Assembly: GCF_023715885.1 (NCBI RefSeq)
Contig: NZ_JAMBOY010000001.1
Coordinates: 558,001-622,000 of the forward strand
DNA length: 64,000 nt
Direction of reading: 5' to 3'
Origin: Microbacterium hydrocarbonoxydans
GTDB taxonomy: Bacteria > Actinomycetota > Actinomycetes > Actinomycetales > Microbacteriaceae
The notes beneath the pieces were generated by a model. It saw only the letters and a list, made by a program, of their open reading frames with translations. It had not been told where the DNA came from and ran no database searches. Positions 24,702 through 33,870 of this stretch are shown in pieces. Numbering within the stretch: the stretch's first letter is position 1; the number at the start of each line of letters is the position of its first letter. The translations under genes and the position numbers were made by a program.

Positions 24702-24904
24702 GAGTCGTCTCGTTCCGAGGAACTCAACTTCGCAAGGCTATCACGCGCTCCACCCCCGCACGAAACCGGCCACAGCACGACGCTCCCCCGCGCGCTCGCT
24801 CCCGATACAGGCGTCCGAATCGCGCCGGAAGACCCCTCGGAACGGCGTACTTCCAGAACACCTGGCTACGATGTCCCTACCGGTCGGCATGCCAGAGGAG
24901 CCCA

Positions 24905-25627
24905 GTGGGACTACTTGACAGCTTTGAGAAGGGTCTCGAGCGCGCTGTGAACAGCGCCTTCGCGAAGACCTTCCGCAGCGGCATCCAGCCCGTGGAGATC
25001 GCTTCGGCGCTTCGGCGCGAGGCGGACACCAAGGCGGCTGTGGTCAGTCGCGACCGCATCCTCACGCCCAACAGCTATGTGGTGCGCCTGAGCACCGATG
25101 ATGCCGAGCGGATGCGGGGACTCGGCGGTGCGCTGACCGATGAGCTGCACGCGCTGCTGACCAAGCACGCGAAGTCGCAGGGCTACAGCTTCGCCGGCCC
25201 CCTCTCGATCTCCCTCGAGTCCGACGACATCCCCACCGGCACCGTGCGCGTCAGTTCCGGCACCGTCGAGGGCCGAGTCAACTGGCAGGCCGTGATCGAC
25301 GTCGACGGACGTCGCCACTCGCTCACCCGGGCCCGCACGGTGATCGGCCGCGGCTCCGACGCCGACATCACGATCGCGGATGCCGGGTCGAGCCGCAAGC
25401 ACGTCGAGGTGCTGTGGGACGGCGAGCGCGCCATGATGCGCGACCTCGGCTCCACGAACGGCACGAAGGTCAACGGATCGAAGGTCAGGGAGGCCGCTCT
25501 GCCCTCCGACACGACTCTCACGATCGGCCGAACCGACCTCGTCTTCCGTATCGTGCCGGTCGCGGCACCCTCGCGCCCTGCGCGCCCGCGCGACGACGAC
25601 GCGACCCGCGCCTTCGGAGCGATCTGA
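24905..25627 (+). CDS. fhaA: FhaA: DUF3662 and FHA domain protein
   Basis: A 240-residue protein with an N-terminal DUF3662 domain (about 1-110, LLDSFEKGLERAVNSAFAKT) and a C-terminal FHA domain (about 145-225). The FHA phosphothreonine-binding residues lie in IGRGSDADI, SSRKHVEV and LGSTNGTKVNG. FhaA binds phosphorylated partners of PknA/PknB, such as the lipid II flippase MviN, and helps set the pace of peptidoglycan synthesis. The GTG at 24905 has AGAGGAG four bases upstream, and TACGAT at 24867 may be the operon -10 box. It opens the seven-gene fhaA-pknB cluster. Confidence 0.95.
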   Translation: MGLLDSFEKGLERAVNSAFAKTFRSGIQPVEIASALRREADTKAAVVSRDRILTPNSYVVRLSTDDAERMRGLGGALTDELHALLTKHAKSQGYSFAGPLSISLESDDIPTGTVRVSSGTVEGRVNWQAVIDVDGRRHSLTRARTVIGRGSDADITIADAGSSRKHVEVLWDGERAMMRDLGSTNGTKVNGSKVREAALPSDTTLTIGRTDLVFRIVPVAAPSRPARPRDDDATRAFGAI

Positions 25628-26151
25628 TGACCACGCCCAGTGAGCTCGTCCTCCTCCTCATGCGCATCGGCTTCCTGGTGCTGCTGTGGTTCTTCGTGTT
25701 CGGCGTCGTCTACTCGCTGCGCGCCGACCTGTTCGGCATGAAGGTGCGCAAGCTCCCGGCAGACGGCGACGCGTCCGCGGCATCCCCCTCCACTCCCCCG
25801 GCACCGGCCAAGCGCCCGTCGTCGGCGAAGGCGAGCACCGGACCGGCGACCGTCGCGACGGCGAAGCGCCTCGTGATCACGTCGGGCCCGAAGGCGGGTC
25901 TCGAACTGCCGTTGGGCACCGACACCCTCACCATCGGCCGCTCGAGCGAGTGCGCGCTCGTGATCCGCGACGACTACACGTCCAGCCACCACGCACGCCT
26001 GCTGCTGCGCGGCGACGCCTGGGCGATCCAGGATCTCGAATCCACGAACGGCACCTTCGTCGCCGGCAACCGGGTCACGGGCGGACCCGTCGCCCTCGGC
26101 CTCGGCGTTCCCATCAAGGTGGGCGCCACGACCTTCGAGCTGCGAGCCTGA
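25627..26151 (+). CDS. fhaB: FhaB (FipA-type): membrane-anchored FHA protein
   Basis: A 174-residue protein with one N-terminal membrane helix (about 6-30), an Ala/Pro/Ser linker (about 48-80) and a C-terminal FHA domain (about 95-170). Phosphothreonine-binding motifs IGRSSECAL, TSSHHARLL and LESTNGTFVAG are intact. Its ATG overlaps the fhaA stop (TGATG). In mycobacteria the orthologue links PknA/PknB phosphorylation to division proteins. Domain order and position leave little doubt. Confidence 0.95.
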   Translation: MTTPSELVLLLMRIGFLVLLWFFVFGVVYSLRADLFGMKVRKLPADGDASAASPSTPPAPAKRPSSAKASTGPATVATAKRLVITSGPKAGLELPLGTDTLTIGRSSECALVIRDDYTSSHHARLLLRGDAWAIQDLESTNGTFVAGNRVTGGPVALGLGVPIKVGATTFELRA

Positions 26152-26157
26152 CTCCGG

Positions 26158-27453
26158 ATGGTCTTCGAGGGCTCGAGCGCCGCGATCTCCCATACGGGCA
26201 AGGTCCGCTCCAACAACCAGGACTCCGGGTATTCCGGGGCGAACCTGTTCGTCGTCGCCGACGGCATGGGCGGGCACGCCGGCGGTGACGTCGCGTCGAG
26301 CATCGCGATCTCGCGCATGCAGCCCCTCGACCAGCCGTACGCATCGACCGACGACGCGCAGGCGTCGCTGCAGGCGGCCGCGACGACCGCCGCCGTCGAC
26401 CTGATCCGCGCCGCGAAGGACCGCCCCGAGCTGGCGGGCCTCGGCACGACCCTCAGCGCGATCATCATGGTCGACGACTACGCCGTCATCGGCCACATCG
26501 GCGACTCGCGCATCTATCTCTACCGCGACGACGCGCTCACGCAGATCACGGCCGACCACACCTTCGTGCAGCGGCTCGTCGACTCGGGCCGCATCACTCC
26601 CGAAGAGGCCCGCTATCACCCGCGGCGCTCGGTGCTGATGCGCGTGCTCAGCGACATGGACTCCGACCCCGAGCTCGACATGTTCGTCATGCACACGCAG
26701 CCCGGCGACCGCTGGCTGCTGTGCTCCGACGGTCTCTCGGGCGTCGTCGACGAGGCGCACATCCTCAAGGCGATGCGCCTCGGCCTCCCGCCCGGCCGCA
26801 CGGCCGACAACCTGCTCAAGCAGGCGCTCGACGGCGGAGCCCCCGACAACGTCACGATCGTGCTGGTCGAGGTCGGCGGAGCGCACGCGATGCACTCCGG
26901 CACGGCGACCATCGTCGGCTCGGCCTCGAATCCCGCGAACATCACTGTTCCGCCCGTGCGCGCCCCGCGCAGCAGCTGGCTGCACCCGGTTCGCCAGGCC
27001 GCGAACGACCCCAGCCACTTCGAGCCCTCGTCCGAGTACCTCGAGGAGCTCATCGAAGAGGATCGCCGCCGCGCCAAACGCCGTCGCCTCGGCTGGATCG
27101 CCGGGATGCTGGTGGTCCTCGCCGCGCTCGCCTTCGCCGCCTTCGCGGCCTACAGCTGGACGCAGACCCGCTACTTCGTCGGCGCCGACGAGGACAGCGT
27201 CGTGATCTACCAGGGCGTGCAGCAGAACATCGGTCCGATCACGCTGTCGACGCCGATCCAGGACACCGACATCCTCCTGGCGAATCTGCCCCCGTACCAG
27301 CGCGACTCCGTCGAGCGCACGATCACGGCCCGATCGCTGTCGGATGCCGAGGCCATCGTGGCTCGTCTGCAGGCGGGAGCCGACCGCGTCACCGGCGAGA
27401 CCCCGCTGCCCACTCCCGTGCCCACGCCGACGACGACGGAGGGCGAGGGATGA
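26158..27453 (+). CDS. pstP: PstP: PP2C-type Ser/Thr protein phosphatase
   Basis: A 431-residue PPM phosphatase. The cytoplasmic catalytic domain (about 5-240) has the metal-binding motifs RSNNQDSG, VVADGMGGHAGG (Asp35), GDSRIYLYRDD, LLCSDGLSG and GAPDNVTIVLVE. A linker, one membrane helix (about 306-330) and an outer region of about 95 residues ending in a Pro/Thr-rich tail follow. It reverses PknA/PknB phosphorylation and acts on cell-wall regulators. It starts six bases after fhaB and overlaps rodA by four bases. Confidence 0.96.
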   Translation: MVFEGSSAAISHTGKVRSNNQDSGYSGANLFVVADGMGGHAGGDVASSIAISRMQPLDQPYASTDDAQASLQAAATTAAVDLIRAAKDRPELAGLGTTLSAIIMVDDYAVIGHIGDSRIYLYRDDALTQITADHTFVQRLVDSGRITPEEARYHPRRSVLMRVLSDMDSDPELDMFVMHTQPGDRWLLCSDGLSGVVDEAHILKAMRLGLPPGRTADNLLKQALDGGAPDNVTIVLVEVGGAHAMHSGTATIVGSASNPANITVPPVRAPRSSWLHPVRQAANDPSHFEPSSEYLEELIEEDRRRAKRRRLGWIAGMLVVLAALAFAAFAAYSWTQTRYFVGADEDSVVIYQGVQQNIGPITLSTPIQDTDILLANLPPYQRDSVERTITARSLSDAEAIVARLQAGADRVTGETPLPTPVPTPTTTEGEG

Positions 27454-28835
27454 GCACCGACGTCCAGGCCGACACCACCGTCATCAAGGCGCTCCGCCGA
27501 CTCCGGATGCCGCAGACGCAGCGCAACCGGGAGTTCTGGCTGCTGCTGTTCGCGGTCGTCCTCAGCGGCGCATCGCTCACGCTCGTCCAGCTCGGCGCCC
27601 TCGGACTGATCGACCCGATGATCCTCGCGATCGGCGGCGGCCTCGCCGTGCTGGCGTTCGCCGTGCACTTCGTGCTGCGCGCCGTGGCATCCGACGCCGA
27701 CCCGTTCGTGCTCCCGATCGCGACGCTGCTCACGGGTCTGGGCATCGCGATGATCTACCGCATCGACATCGCGAAGGCGCTGACCGGCTGGAACGCCTAC
27801 TCCACCAAGCAACTCGCGTGGACGGCCATCTCACTCGCCGGCGCGATCACGGTCGTGATCATGCTGCGCAACTACCGGGTGCTGTTCCGGTACACCTACA
27901 TCTTCGGCCTCACCGGCATCCTGCTGCTCCTGCTGCCGTTCGTCCCCGGCCTGCGCATCCCTGACGCGAACGCCCAGGTTTGGGTGTCGCTGGGCGGCAT
28001 GTTCGCCTTCCAGCCTGGCGAGCTCGCCAAGATCTGCCTCGCGATCTTCTTCGCCGGCTATCTCGTGCGCACGCGCGAGAGCCTCACCTCGGTCGGCACC
28101 AAGGCGCTCGGCATCACCTGGCCGCGCATGCGCGAGCTCGGACCCGTGCTCGTGGTGTGGGCGATCTCGCTCGGCATCATCGTGATCCAGCGCGACCTCG
28201 GCACCGGAACCCTGATCTTCGGCATGTTCGTCGCGATGCTCTACGTCGCCACCGGCAAGACGAGCTGGGTCCTGATCGGCCTCGCGCTCGTCGCCGCGGG
28301 CGTCGCCGTCGCGACGCAGATCCTCAGCTACGTGCAGGGGCGTTTCACGAACTGGCTGTTCCTGTTCGACCCCGACAAGGTCGACCCGGACGGCGCGGGA
28401 TACCAGCCGATGCAGGGACTCTTCGGGCTCGCCCACGGCGGCCTCCTCGGCACCGGCTGGGGTCAGGGCCGCCCCGAGGTCACTCCCCTCGCCCACAGCG
28501 ACTACATCATCACGAGCCTCGGCGAGGAGATCGGCCTCATCGGCCTCTTCGCGATCCTCTGCCTCTACATGGTGTTCATCAGCCGCGGCATCCGCATCGG
28601 CCTCGCCGGGCAGGACGACTTCGGCAAGCTGCTCGCCACCGGCCTTGCGTTCACGATCGCGCTGCAGGTGTTCATCATGGTGGGCGGTGTGACCCGCGTC
28701 ATCCCGCTGACCGGTCTGACGACGCCGTTCCTCGCGGCCGGCGGATCGTCGCTCGTGGCGAACTGGCTCATCGTGGCGATCCTGCTGCGCATCTCCGACG
28801 GCGTGCGCAGCCAACCGAGGACGGTGATCGGCTGA
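27450..28835 (+). CDS. rodA: RodA-type SEDS peptidoglycan glycosyltransferase
   Basis: A 461-residue integral membrane protein of the SEDS (FtsW/RodA/SpoVE) family with about 12 predicted helices. Conserved features are the catalytic Asp region (VIQRDLGTGTLIFGMF), QPMQGLFGLAHGGLLGTGWG, DYIITSLGEEIGLIG and the C-terminal LTGLTTPFLAAGGSS. It polymerises lipid II glycan strands for elongation together with the class B PBP encoded next. The start ATG overlaps the pstP stop. Genomic position, not sequence alone, favours RodA over FtsW. Confidence 0.95.
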   Translation: MSTDVQADTTVIKALRRLRMPQTQRNREFWLLLFAVVLSGASLTLVQLGALGLIDPMILAIGGGLAVLAFAVHFVLRAVASDADPFVLPIATLLTGLGIAMIYRIDIAKALTGWNAYSTKQLAWTAISLAGAITVVIMLRNYRVLFRYTYIFGLTGILLLLLPFVPGLRIPDANAQVWVSLGGMFAFQPGELAKICLAIFFAGYLVRTRESLTSVGTKALGITWPRMRELGPVLVVWAISLGIIVIQRDLGTGTLIFGMFVAMLYVATGKTSWVLIGLALVAAGVAVATQILSYVQGRFTNWLFLFDPDKVDPDGAGYQPMQGLFGLAHGGLLGTGWGQGRPEVTPLAHSDYIITSLGEEIGLIGLFAILCLYMVFISRGIRIGLAGQDDFGKLLATGLAFTIALQVFIMVGGVTRVIPLTGLTTPFLAAGGSSLVANWLIVAILLRISDGVRSQPRTVIG

Positions 28836-28836
28836 C

Positions 28837-30294
28837 ATGACCAAGGAGCTCCGCCGCCTGAGCATCGTGATGCTCTTCATGTTCCTGTCGCTGTTCGCCG
28901 CGACCAGCTGGATCCAGGTCGTCCAGGCCGATTCCCTCGGGCAGAACAGCAACAACCGCCGCACGCTGCTCGACAGCTACGAGATCCAGCGCGGGTCGAT
29001 CATCGTCGACGGCGTCGCGATCGCGACCTCGGTGCCGTCCGACGACAAGTACCAGTTCCAGCGCGTCTACACCGACGGCGCGATGTGGGAGCCGGTGACC
29101 GGCTACTTCAACCCGGCGCTGCAGTCGGCGACCGGCATCGAGCGAGCGCTGAACGCCGACCTCTCCGGAACAGGATCGAGCGCGTTCTTCTCCGAGATCG
29201 AGCGCATCCTCTCCGGGCAGCCGCAGGCCGGTTTCAGCGCCCAGCTCACGCTCGACGCCGCGGCTCAGAAGGCCGCCTACGATGCCCTGCAGGGGCTCGA
29301 GGGCGCCGTGATCGCGATCGAGCCGAGCACCGGCCGCATCCTGGCCATGGTCTCGACGCCCGGCTTCGACACCAACACGCTCGCCACGCACGACGCGGAC
29401 GCCGCGAACGCGACCTACGATCAGCTCGACGCCGACCCGGCGAAGCCCCTGTCGAACCGCGCGATCGCCGGCGACCTGAACCCGCCGGGGTCGACGTTCA
29501 AGCTCGTGGTCGCGGCCGCGGCCTACGCCTCCGGCGAGTACACGCCCGACTCCGCGCTGCCGAATCCGGCGCGGTATCAGCTGCCCGGCTCGAACAACAC
29601 CGTCGCGAACGCCTGGGGCGGAACCTGCGGCGGCGGCGAGACCGTCACGATCTCCGAGGCCATCCGTCTCAGCTGCAACATCCCGATGGCGGAGCTGGCT
29701 GTGCAACTCGGCGACGACCGCATCCGCGAGATGGCGGAGAAGTTCGGTTTCAACCAGAGCTTCTCCACACCGCTCGAGTCCACCGCGTCGAGCTACCCGC
29801 GGGCGCTTGACGACGCGCAGACCGCGCTCACCGGGTTCGGGCAGGGCAAGGTCATCGCCACTCCCCTGCAGATGGCCATGGTCGCCGCGGGGATCGCGAA
29901 CGACGGGGTCGTCATGAACCCGCGCCTGATCGACTCGGTTATCGGCAACGACCTCTCGGTCGTGCGCTCCTACGACGACACCGAATTCGGTCGTGCGCTG
30001 GAGGCGGATGTGGCCGATCAGGTGACGGCGTCCATGGTCGCCAGCGTCTCAAACGGCGCAGCGCAGGGTGCAAGAATAGACGGGGTCGACGTGGCCGGTA
30101 AGACCGGCACGACCGAGAACGGGAACGACAGGCCGTACACGCTGTGGTTCACCGGTTTCGCGCCGGCGGACGACCCGACGGTCGCAGTAACGGTCCTCGT
30201 CGAAGACGGCGGCGGACAGGGGCAGTCAGGATCCGGCGACACCATCGCCGCCCCGATTGCAAAGAAGGTCATAGAGGCGGTGCTGGGCAGATGA
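28837..30294 (+). CDS. pbpA: PbpA: class B penicillin-binding protein
   Basis: A 485-residue transpeptidase with an N-terminal membrane anchor (about 8-25) and a short dimerisation region. The transpeptidase domain has the active-site triads STFK (S219, K222), SCN (279-281) and KTG (422-424). It crosslinks peptidoglycan outside the membrane as the partner of RodA. The ATG lies one base after the rodA stop, and its own stop overlaps pknA by four bases. The size matches mycobacterial PbpA. Confidence 0.96.
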   Translation: MTKELRRLSIVMLFMFLSLFAATSWIQVVQADSLGQNSNNRRTLLDSYEIQRGSIIVDGVAIATSVPSDDKYQFQRVYTDGAMWEPVTGYFNPALQSATGIERALNADLSGTGSSAFFSEIERILSGQPQAGFSAQLTLDAAAQKAAYDALQGLEGAVIAIEPSTGRILAMVSTPGFDTNTLATHDADAANATYDQLDADPAKPLSNRAIAGDLNPPGSTFKLVVAAAAYASGEYTPDSALPNPARYQLPGSNNTVANAWGGTCGGGETVTISEAIRLSCNIPMAELAVQLGDDRIREMAEKFGFNQSFSTPLESTASSYPRALDDAQTALTGFGQGKVIATPLQMAMVAAGIANDGVVMNPRLIDSVIGNDLSVVRSYDDTEFGRALEADVADQVTASMVASVSNGAAQGARIDGVDVAGKTGTTENGNDRPYTLWFTGFAPADDPTVAVTVLVEDGGGQGQSGSGDTIAAPIAKKVIEAVLGR

Positions 30295-32012
30295 GACCGA
30301 CGCAGGGTGTGTCGTTCGGTGGTCGCTACGAGCTGCAGTCGCGAATCGCGATCGGCGGCATGGGCGAGGTGTGGGAGGCGACGGATCACGTCATCGGACG
30401 CACCGTCGCGATCAAGATCCTCAAGGACGAGTACATGGGGGACCCCGGTTTCCTCGAGCGGTTCCGCGCCGAGGCGCGCCACGCCGCACTCGTCAACCAC
30501 GAGGGCATCGCCAGCGTGTTCGACTACGGCGAGGAGAACGGCAGCGCCTACCTCGTCATGGAGCTCGTCCCCGGCGAGGCCCTGTCGACGATCCTCGAGC
30601 GCGACGGCTCGCTGAGCGCCGACAAGACGCTCGACATCGTCGCGCAGACGGCATCCGCCCTCCAGGCCGCGCACGCGGCGGGCCTCGTGCACCGCGACAT
30701 CAAGCCCGGCAACCTGCTGATCACACCGGACGGCCGCGTGAAGATCACCGACTTCGGTATTGCGCGCATCGCCGACCAGGTGCCGCTCACCGCGACCGGC
30801 CAGGTCATGGGCACCGTGCAGTACCTGTCGCCCGAGCAGGCTTCCGGCCACCCGGCCTCCCCCGCGACCGACATCTACTCGCTCGGCATCGTCGCCTACG
30901 AGTCCCTCGCCGGCAAGCGTCCGTTCACGGGCGAGTCGCAGGTCGCGATCGCGATGGCTCAGATCAACGAGCAGCCGCCGCCGCTGCCGCCTACCGTGCC
31001 GATCCCCGTGCAGAACCTCGTCATGGCGATGATCGCGAAGAAGCCGGCCGACCGGCCGTCGTCCGCGGCGACCGTCGCCCGCGCCGCTCAGGCCCTGCGC
31101 CGCGGCGACCTGAACTCCGCCGCGATCGCCGTCCCGGCCATCGCCACCGGCGGAGTGGCGGCAGACGACGCGACCCGACTGCTCACGGCATCCGGCGACG
31201 TCGGAGCCACGCGCGTCCTCCCCACCACCGCTCAGGTCCCCACCGAGGCGGCCGCGGAAGAGGAGGCCGAGAAGAAGAAGCGCAGCCGGTGGACGTGGCC
31301 TCTCGTCGCGCTCATCGCTCTGCTCGTCATCGTTCTCGGAGGCACGATCTGGGCTCTGATGAACCAGGGCGACGGAAAGGACGCCGACCCCACGCCCTCT
31401 CCGTCGATCTCTTCGGCTCCCCCGCAGACGCCGACGCCCACGCCGACCCCGACCGACACGTCGGTCAACGTCGACTCGCTGGGCCTCGTGGGTCTGTCGT
31501 GCCAGGAGGCACTGAACACAGCGACGCAGGCGGGACTCGTCCCTCAGTGCCGCGTCGGCAACACGCCTGCCCCGTCTGACGACCTCGTCGATGTGGTCGA
31601 GACCGTCGACCCGCGCGGAACCCTCGAGAAGGGCGACGCCATCACGCTCATCACCTACGCGCCCCGCGTCGAGATCGGCGCACCCGGTTCTGCCCCCAGC
31701 CTGTCGGGCACGCCGGTCGCGGGTCAGCAGATCCAGTTGAACTGGACAGCTTTCCCGTGCCCGTCGGGCACGGGTCCGATCAACGCGTATGAAGTGACGA
31801 TCACCAACGCCACGTTCTCCGACGGCTCGACGACCCGCAACTTCCCGCCGAGCCCCCAGAACACGCAGATCACCCCGGCCAACGACCCGGCTCTGCAGGT
31901 CACGGCCACGTATCGGGCGTTCTGCGGCGACCGCCCATCGGGCAACTCACCTCAGCTCACCGCTCAGATCACTCCGGCCGAGGGCGCCGGCGGCGAGGAC
32001 ACAGGGGATTAG
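30291..32012 (+). CDS. pknA: PknA: Ser/Thr protein kinase with unusual ectodomain
   Basis: A 573-residue Hanks-type kinase. The kinase domain (about 13-275) has IAIGGMGEVWEA, Lys42, HRDIKPGN (Asp136) and the DFG motif at 154-156. An Ala-rich juxtamembrane region and one membrane helix (about 335-357) follow, then a Pro/Thr linker. The ectodomain holds a PASTA-like domain (about 392-458, LGLVGLSCQEALNTATQAGL) and a C-terminal beta-sandwich that looks FN3-like (about 462-565, SLSGTPVAGQQIQLNWTAF). Mycobacterial PknA lacks such an ectodomain. The assignment as PknA rests on position before pknB; both kinases act on cell-wall and division proteins. Confidence 0.93.
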   Translation: MRPTQGVSFGGRYELQSRIAIGGMGEVWEATDHVIGRTVAIKILKDEYMGDPGFLERFRAEARHAALVNHEGIASVFDYGEENGSAYLVMELVPGEALSTILERDGSLSADKTLDIVAQTASALQAAHAAGLVHRDIKPGNLLITPDGRVKITDFGIARIADQVPLTATGQVMGTVQYLSPEQASGHPASPATDIYSLGIVAYESLAGKRPFTGESQVAIAMAQINEQPPPLPPTVPIPVQNLVMAMIAKKPADRPSSAATVARAAQALRRGDLNSAAIAVPAIATGGVAADDATRLLTASGDVGATRVLPTTAQVPTEAAAEEEAEKKKRSRWTWPLVALIALLVIVLGGTIWALMNQGDGKDADPTPSPSISSAPPQTPTPTPTPTDTSVNVDSLGLVGLSCQEALNTATQAGLVPQCRVGNTPAPSDDLVDVVETVDPRGTLEKGDAITLITYAPRVEIGAPGSAPSLSGTPVAGQQIQLNWTAFPCPSGTGPINAYEVTITNATFSDGSTTRNFPPSPQNTQITPANDPALQVTATYRAFCGDRPSGNSPQLTAQITPAEGAGGEDTGD

Positions 32013-32067
32013 GGGTTTCCACGCCGTAGGCTGAGCACTTCATCAGGTCGTATCAGGGGGTCAGTAC

Positions 32068-33771
32068 GTGTCGACAGAGCCACGCGTTCTCGCGGGTCGC
32101 TACCGCGTCGACGAGCTCATCGGGCATGGCGGGATGGCCAAGGTCTACCGCGGGTACGATCTGACGCTCGGTCGCGCGATCGCGATCAAGATCCTCGACG
32201 CCGATCTCGCCCGAGACACCGCGTTCCGCACGCGCTTCCGCCTGGAGGCCCAGTCCGCATCGCGTATGTCGCACCCGTCGATCGTGCGGGTGTACGACGC
32301 GGGCGACCCGTCGAGCAGCACCGGCGACGGGTCGGGTGAGCCTCCGTACATCATCATGGAGCTCATCAGCGGCACCCTGCTGAAAGACATCATCGCGCGC
32401 GGACCGGTCCCGGTCGAGGAAGCGGTGCGGTACGTCGACGGCATCCTCGAGGCTCTCGATTACTCGCATCGGGCCGGCGTCGTGCACCGCGACATCAAAC
32501 CGGGCAACGTCATGGTCACCGACAGGGGCCAGGTCAAGGTCATGGACTTCGGCATCGCGCGCGCGGTGTCCGACTCCTCCTCGACCGTCGCCGAGACGAC
32601 CCAGATCATCGGCACCGCCGCCTACTTCTCTCCCGAGCAGGCGAAGGGCGAGCCCGTCGACGCGCGCGCCGATCTCTACTCCACCGGTGTCGTGCTGTAC
32701 GAGCTGCTCACCGGGCGCCAGCCGTTCCGCGGGGAGTCTCCGGTCGCGGTCGCCTATCAGCACGTCAGCGAGACCCCGGTCCCGCCGACGGAGGTCAACG
32801 AGGACGCTCCGCCCTCCCTCGACCCCATCGTGCTGCGCGCGCTCGCGAAGGATCCGTACCAGCGCTACCCGGACGCCGCGCACTTCCGCGCCGCGCTCGA
32901 CGCGGCCGTCTCCGGACAGGCACCCAGCCGCAAGGAGATCGGCGCGCTGACCAGCGAGCTGTACGGCCCGAGTCCCCGCCAGGCGCAGGAGACCGCGCGG
33001 TCGCTGCGGCAGCTCAGCACCGACACCACCATGGCGCGCACGCAGTCCGGTCCCCCGGTCGCATGGATCTGGGCCGGCGTCGCATTGCTCGCCGTCCTGC
33101 TCGCCTCGGTGCTGTTCTGGGTGTGGACCATCAGCATGCGGCCCGACGACATCCCGTCGAGCTCCCGCACGGTGCCCGACCTCGTGAACGTGTCCTCCGA
33201 GCGCGCGCAGGAAGACCTGAACGAGCTCGACCTCACCGCGAAGCTCGTGCTCGAACCGAGCAACGACATCGCCGAGGGCAACGTCACCCGCACCGATCCC
33301 GAGGGCGGAACGACCGTGAGCGAGGGCGATTCCATCACCGTGTACGTCTCCTCCGGCAAGGAGACGGTCGTCGTGCCGACGCTCGAGGGCCTGTCTCTCG
33401 CCGCGGCGCGAGACGCGCTGACCCAGGCCGGCCTCGAGCTCGGCACCGTGATCCAGCGGAACGACAAGGGCCTCGCCGCCGACACCGTCATGGAGGCGAG
33501 CGAGGCGGCTGACGCCGAGGTCGCACCGAAGACGGTCGTGAACCTCGTGGTCGCCAGCGGACGGGTGACCCTGACCGACGTCTCCGGCTGGACGATGGAT
33601 GCCGCGACCGCCGAGCTCGAACGGATCGGCCTCACCGCCAGCCCCGTCGAGCTCACCGACTGCCCGCCGACGAACCCGCCCACTGTGGCGTCGATGTCGG
33701 TGGCGCCCGGAGACGTTCCCGTCGGGTCCACGGTCGAACTGCGCTACTGCGCAGCCGCCGCGGGCGGCTGA
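32068..33771 (+). CDS. pknB: PknB: PASTA-domain Ser/Thr protein kinase
   Basis: A 567-residue receptor kinase. The kinase domain (about 12-280) has IGHGGMAKVYRG, Lys41, HRDIKPGN (Asp142) and DFG at 160-162. The activation loop contains several Ser/Thr residues, including ETTQIIGTAAYFSPE. One membrane helix (about 331-355) precedes three PASTA repeats (about 368-430, 434-498 and 501-563). The last repeat has two cysteines (DCPPT and RYCAA) that may form a disulphide. The PASTA domains bind muropeptides or lipid II. Mycobacterial PknB has four repeats, so this one is shorter. GTG start with AGGGGG upstream. Confidence 0.96.
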   Translation: MSTEPRVLAGRYRVDELIGHGGMAKVYRGYDLTLGRAIAIKILDADLARDTAFRTRFRLEAQSASRMSHPSIVRVYDAGDPSSSTGDGSGEPPYIIMELISGTLLKDIIARGPVPVEEAVRYVDGILEALDYSHRAGVVHRDIKPGNVMVTDRGQVKVMDFGIARAVSDSSSTVAETTQIIGTAAYFSPEQAKGEPVDARADLYSTGVVLYELLTGRQPFRGESPVAVAYQHVSETPVPPTEVNEDAPPSLDPIVLRALAKDPYQRYPDAAHFRAALDAAVSGQAPSRKEIGALTSELYGPSPRQAQETARSLRQLSTDTTMARTQSGPPVAWIWAGVALLAVLLASVLFWVWTISMRPDDIPSSSRTVPDLVNVSSERAQEDLNELDLTAKLVLEPSNDIAEGNVTRTDPEGGTTVSEGDSITVYVSSGKETVVVPTLEGLSLAAARDALTQAGLELGTVIQRNDKGLAADTVMEASEAADAEVAPKTVVNLVVASGRVTLTDVSGWTMDAATAELERIGLTASPVELTDCPPTNPPTVASMSVAPGDVPVGSTVELRYCAAAAGG

Positions 33772-33810
33772 CCGCCACCCGCCTCCCCCCGACGTGTCGT
33801 CGACTCAGGG

Positions 33811-33840
33811 GCTCAGCGACCCTCCCCCGGGTCGTTGAGC
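33811..33840. terminator. Hairpin between convergent pknB and trpG
   Basis: GCTCAGCGACCC (33811-33822), loop TCCCCC, then GGGTCGTTGAGC (33829-33840), giving 11 of 12 Watson-Crick pairs plus one G-U. It is followed by GCGAGGAAGCGAAGCGACC and a GAGACGAAACGC tail, which offers a competing stem with GGTCG. It can serve both genes. Confidence 0.7.
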
Positions 33841-33870
33841 GAGGAAGCGAAGCGACCGAGACGAAACGCG

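Noticed and set aside
33811..33870. Calling the hairpin and GAGCGAGGAAGCGAAGCGACC tail an interspersed repeat family
   Set aside because: It resembles sequences I recall as common in Microbacteriaceae, but only one copy is visible in this window, so only a terminator is annotated.
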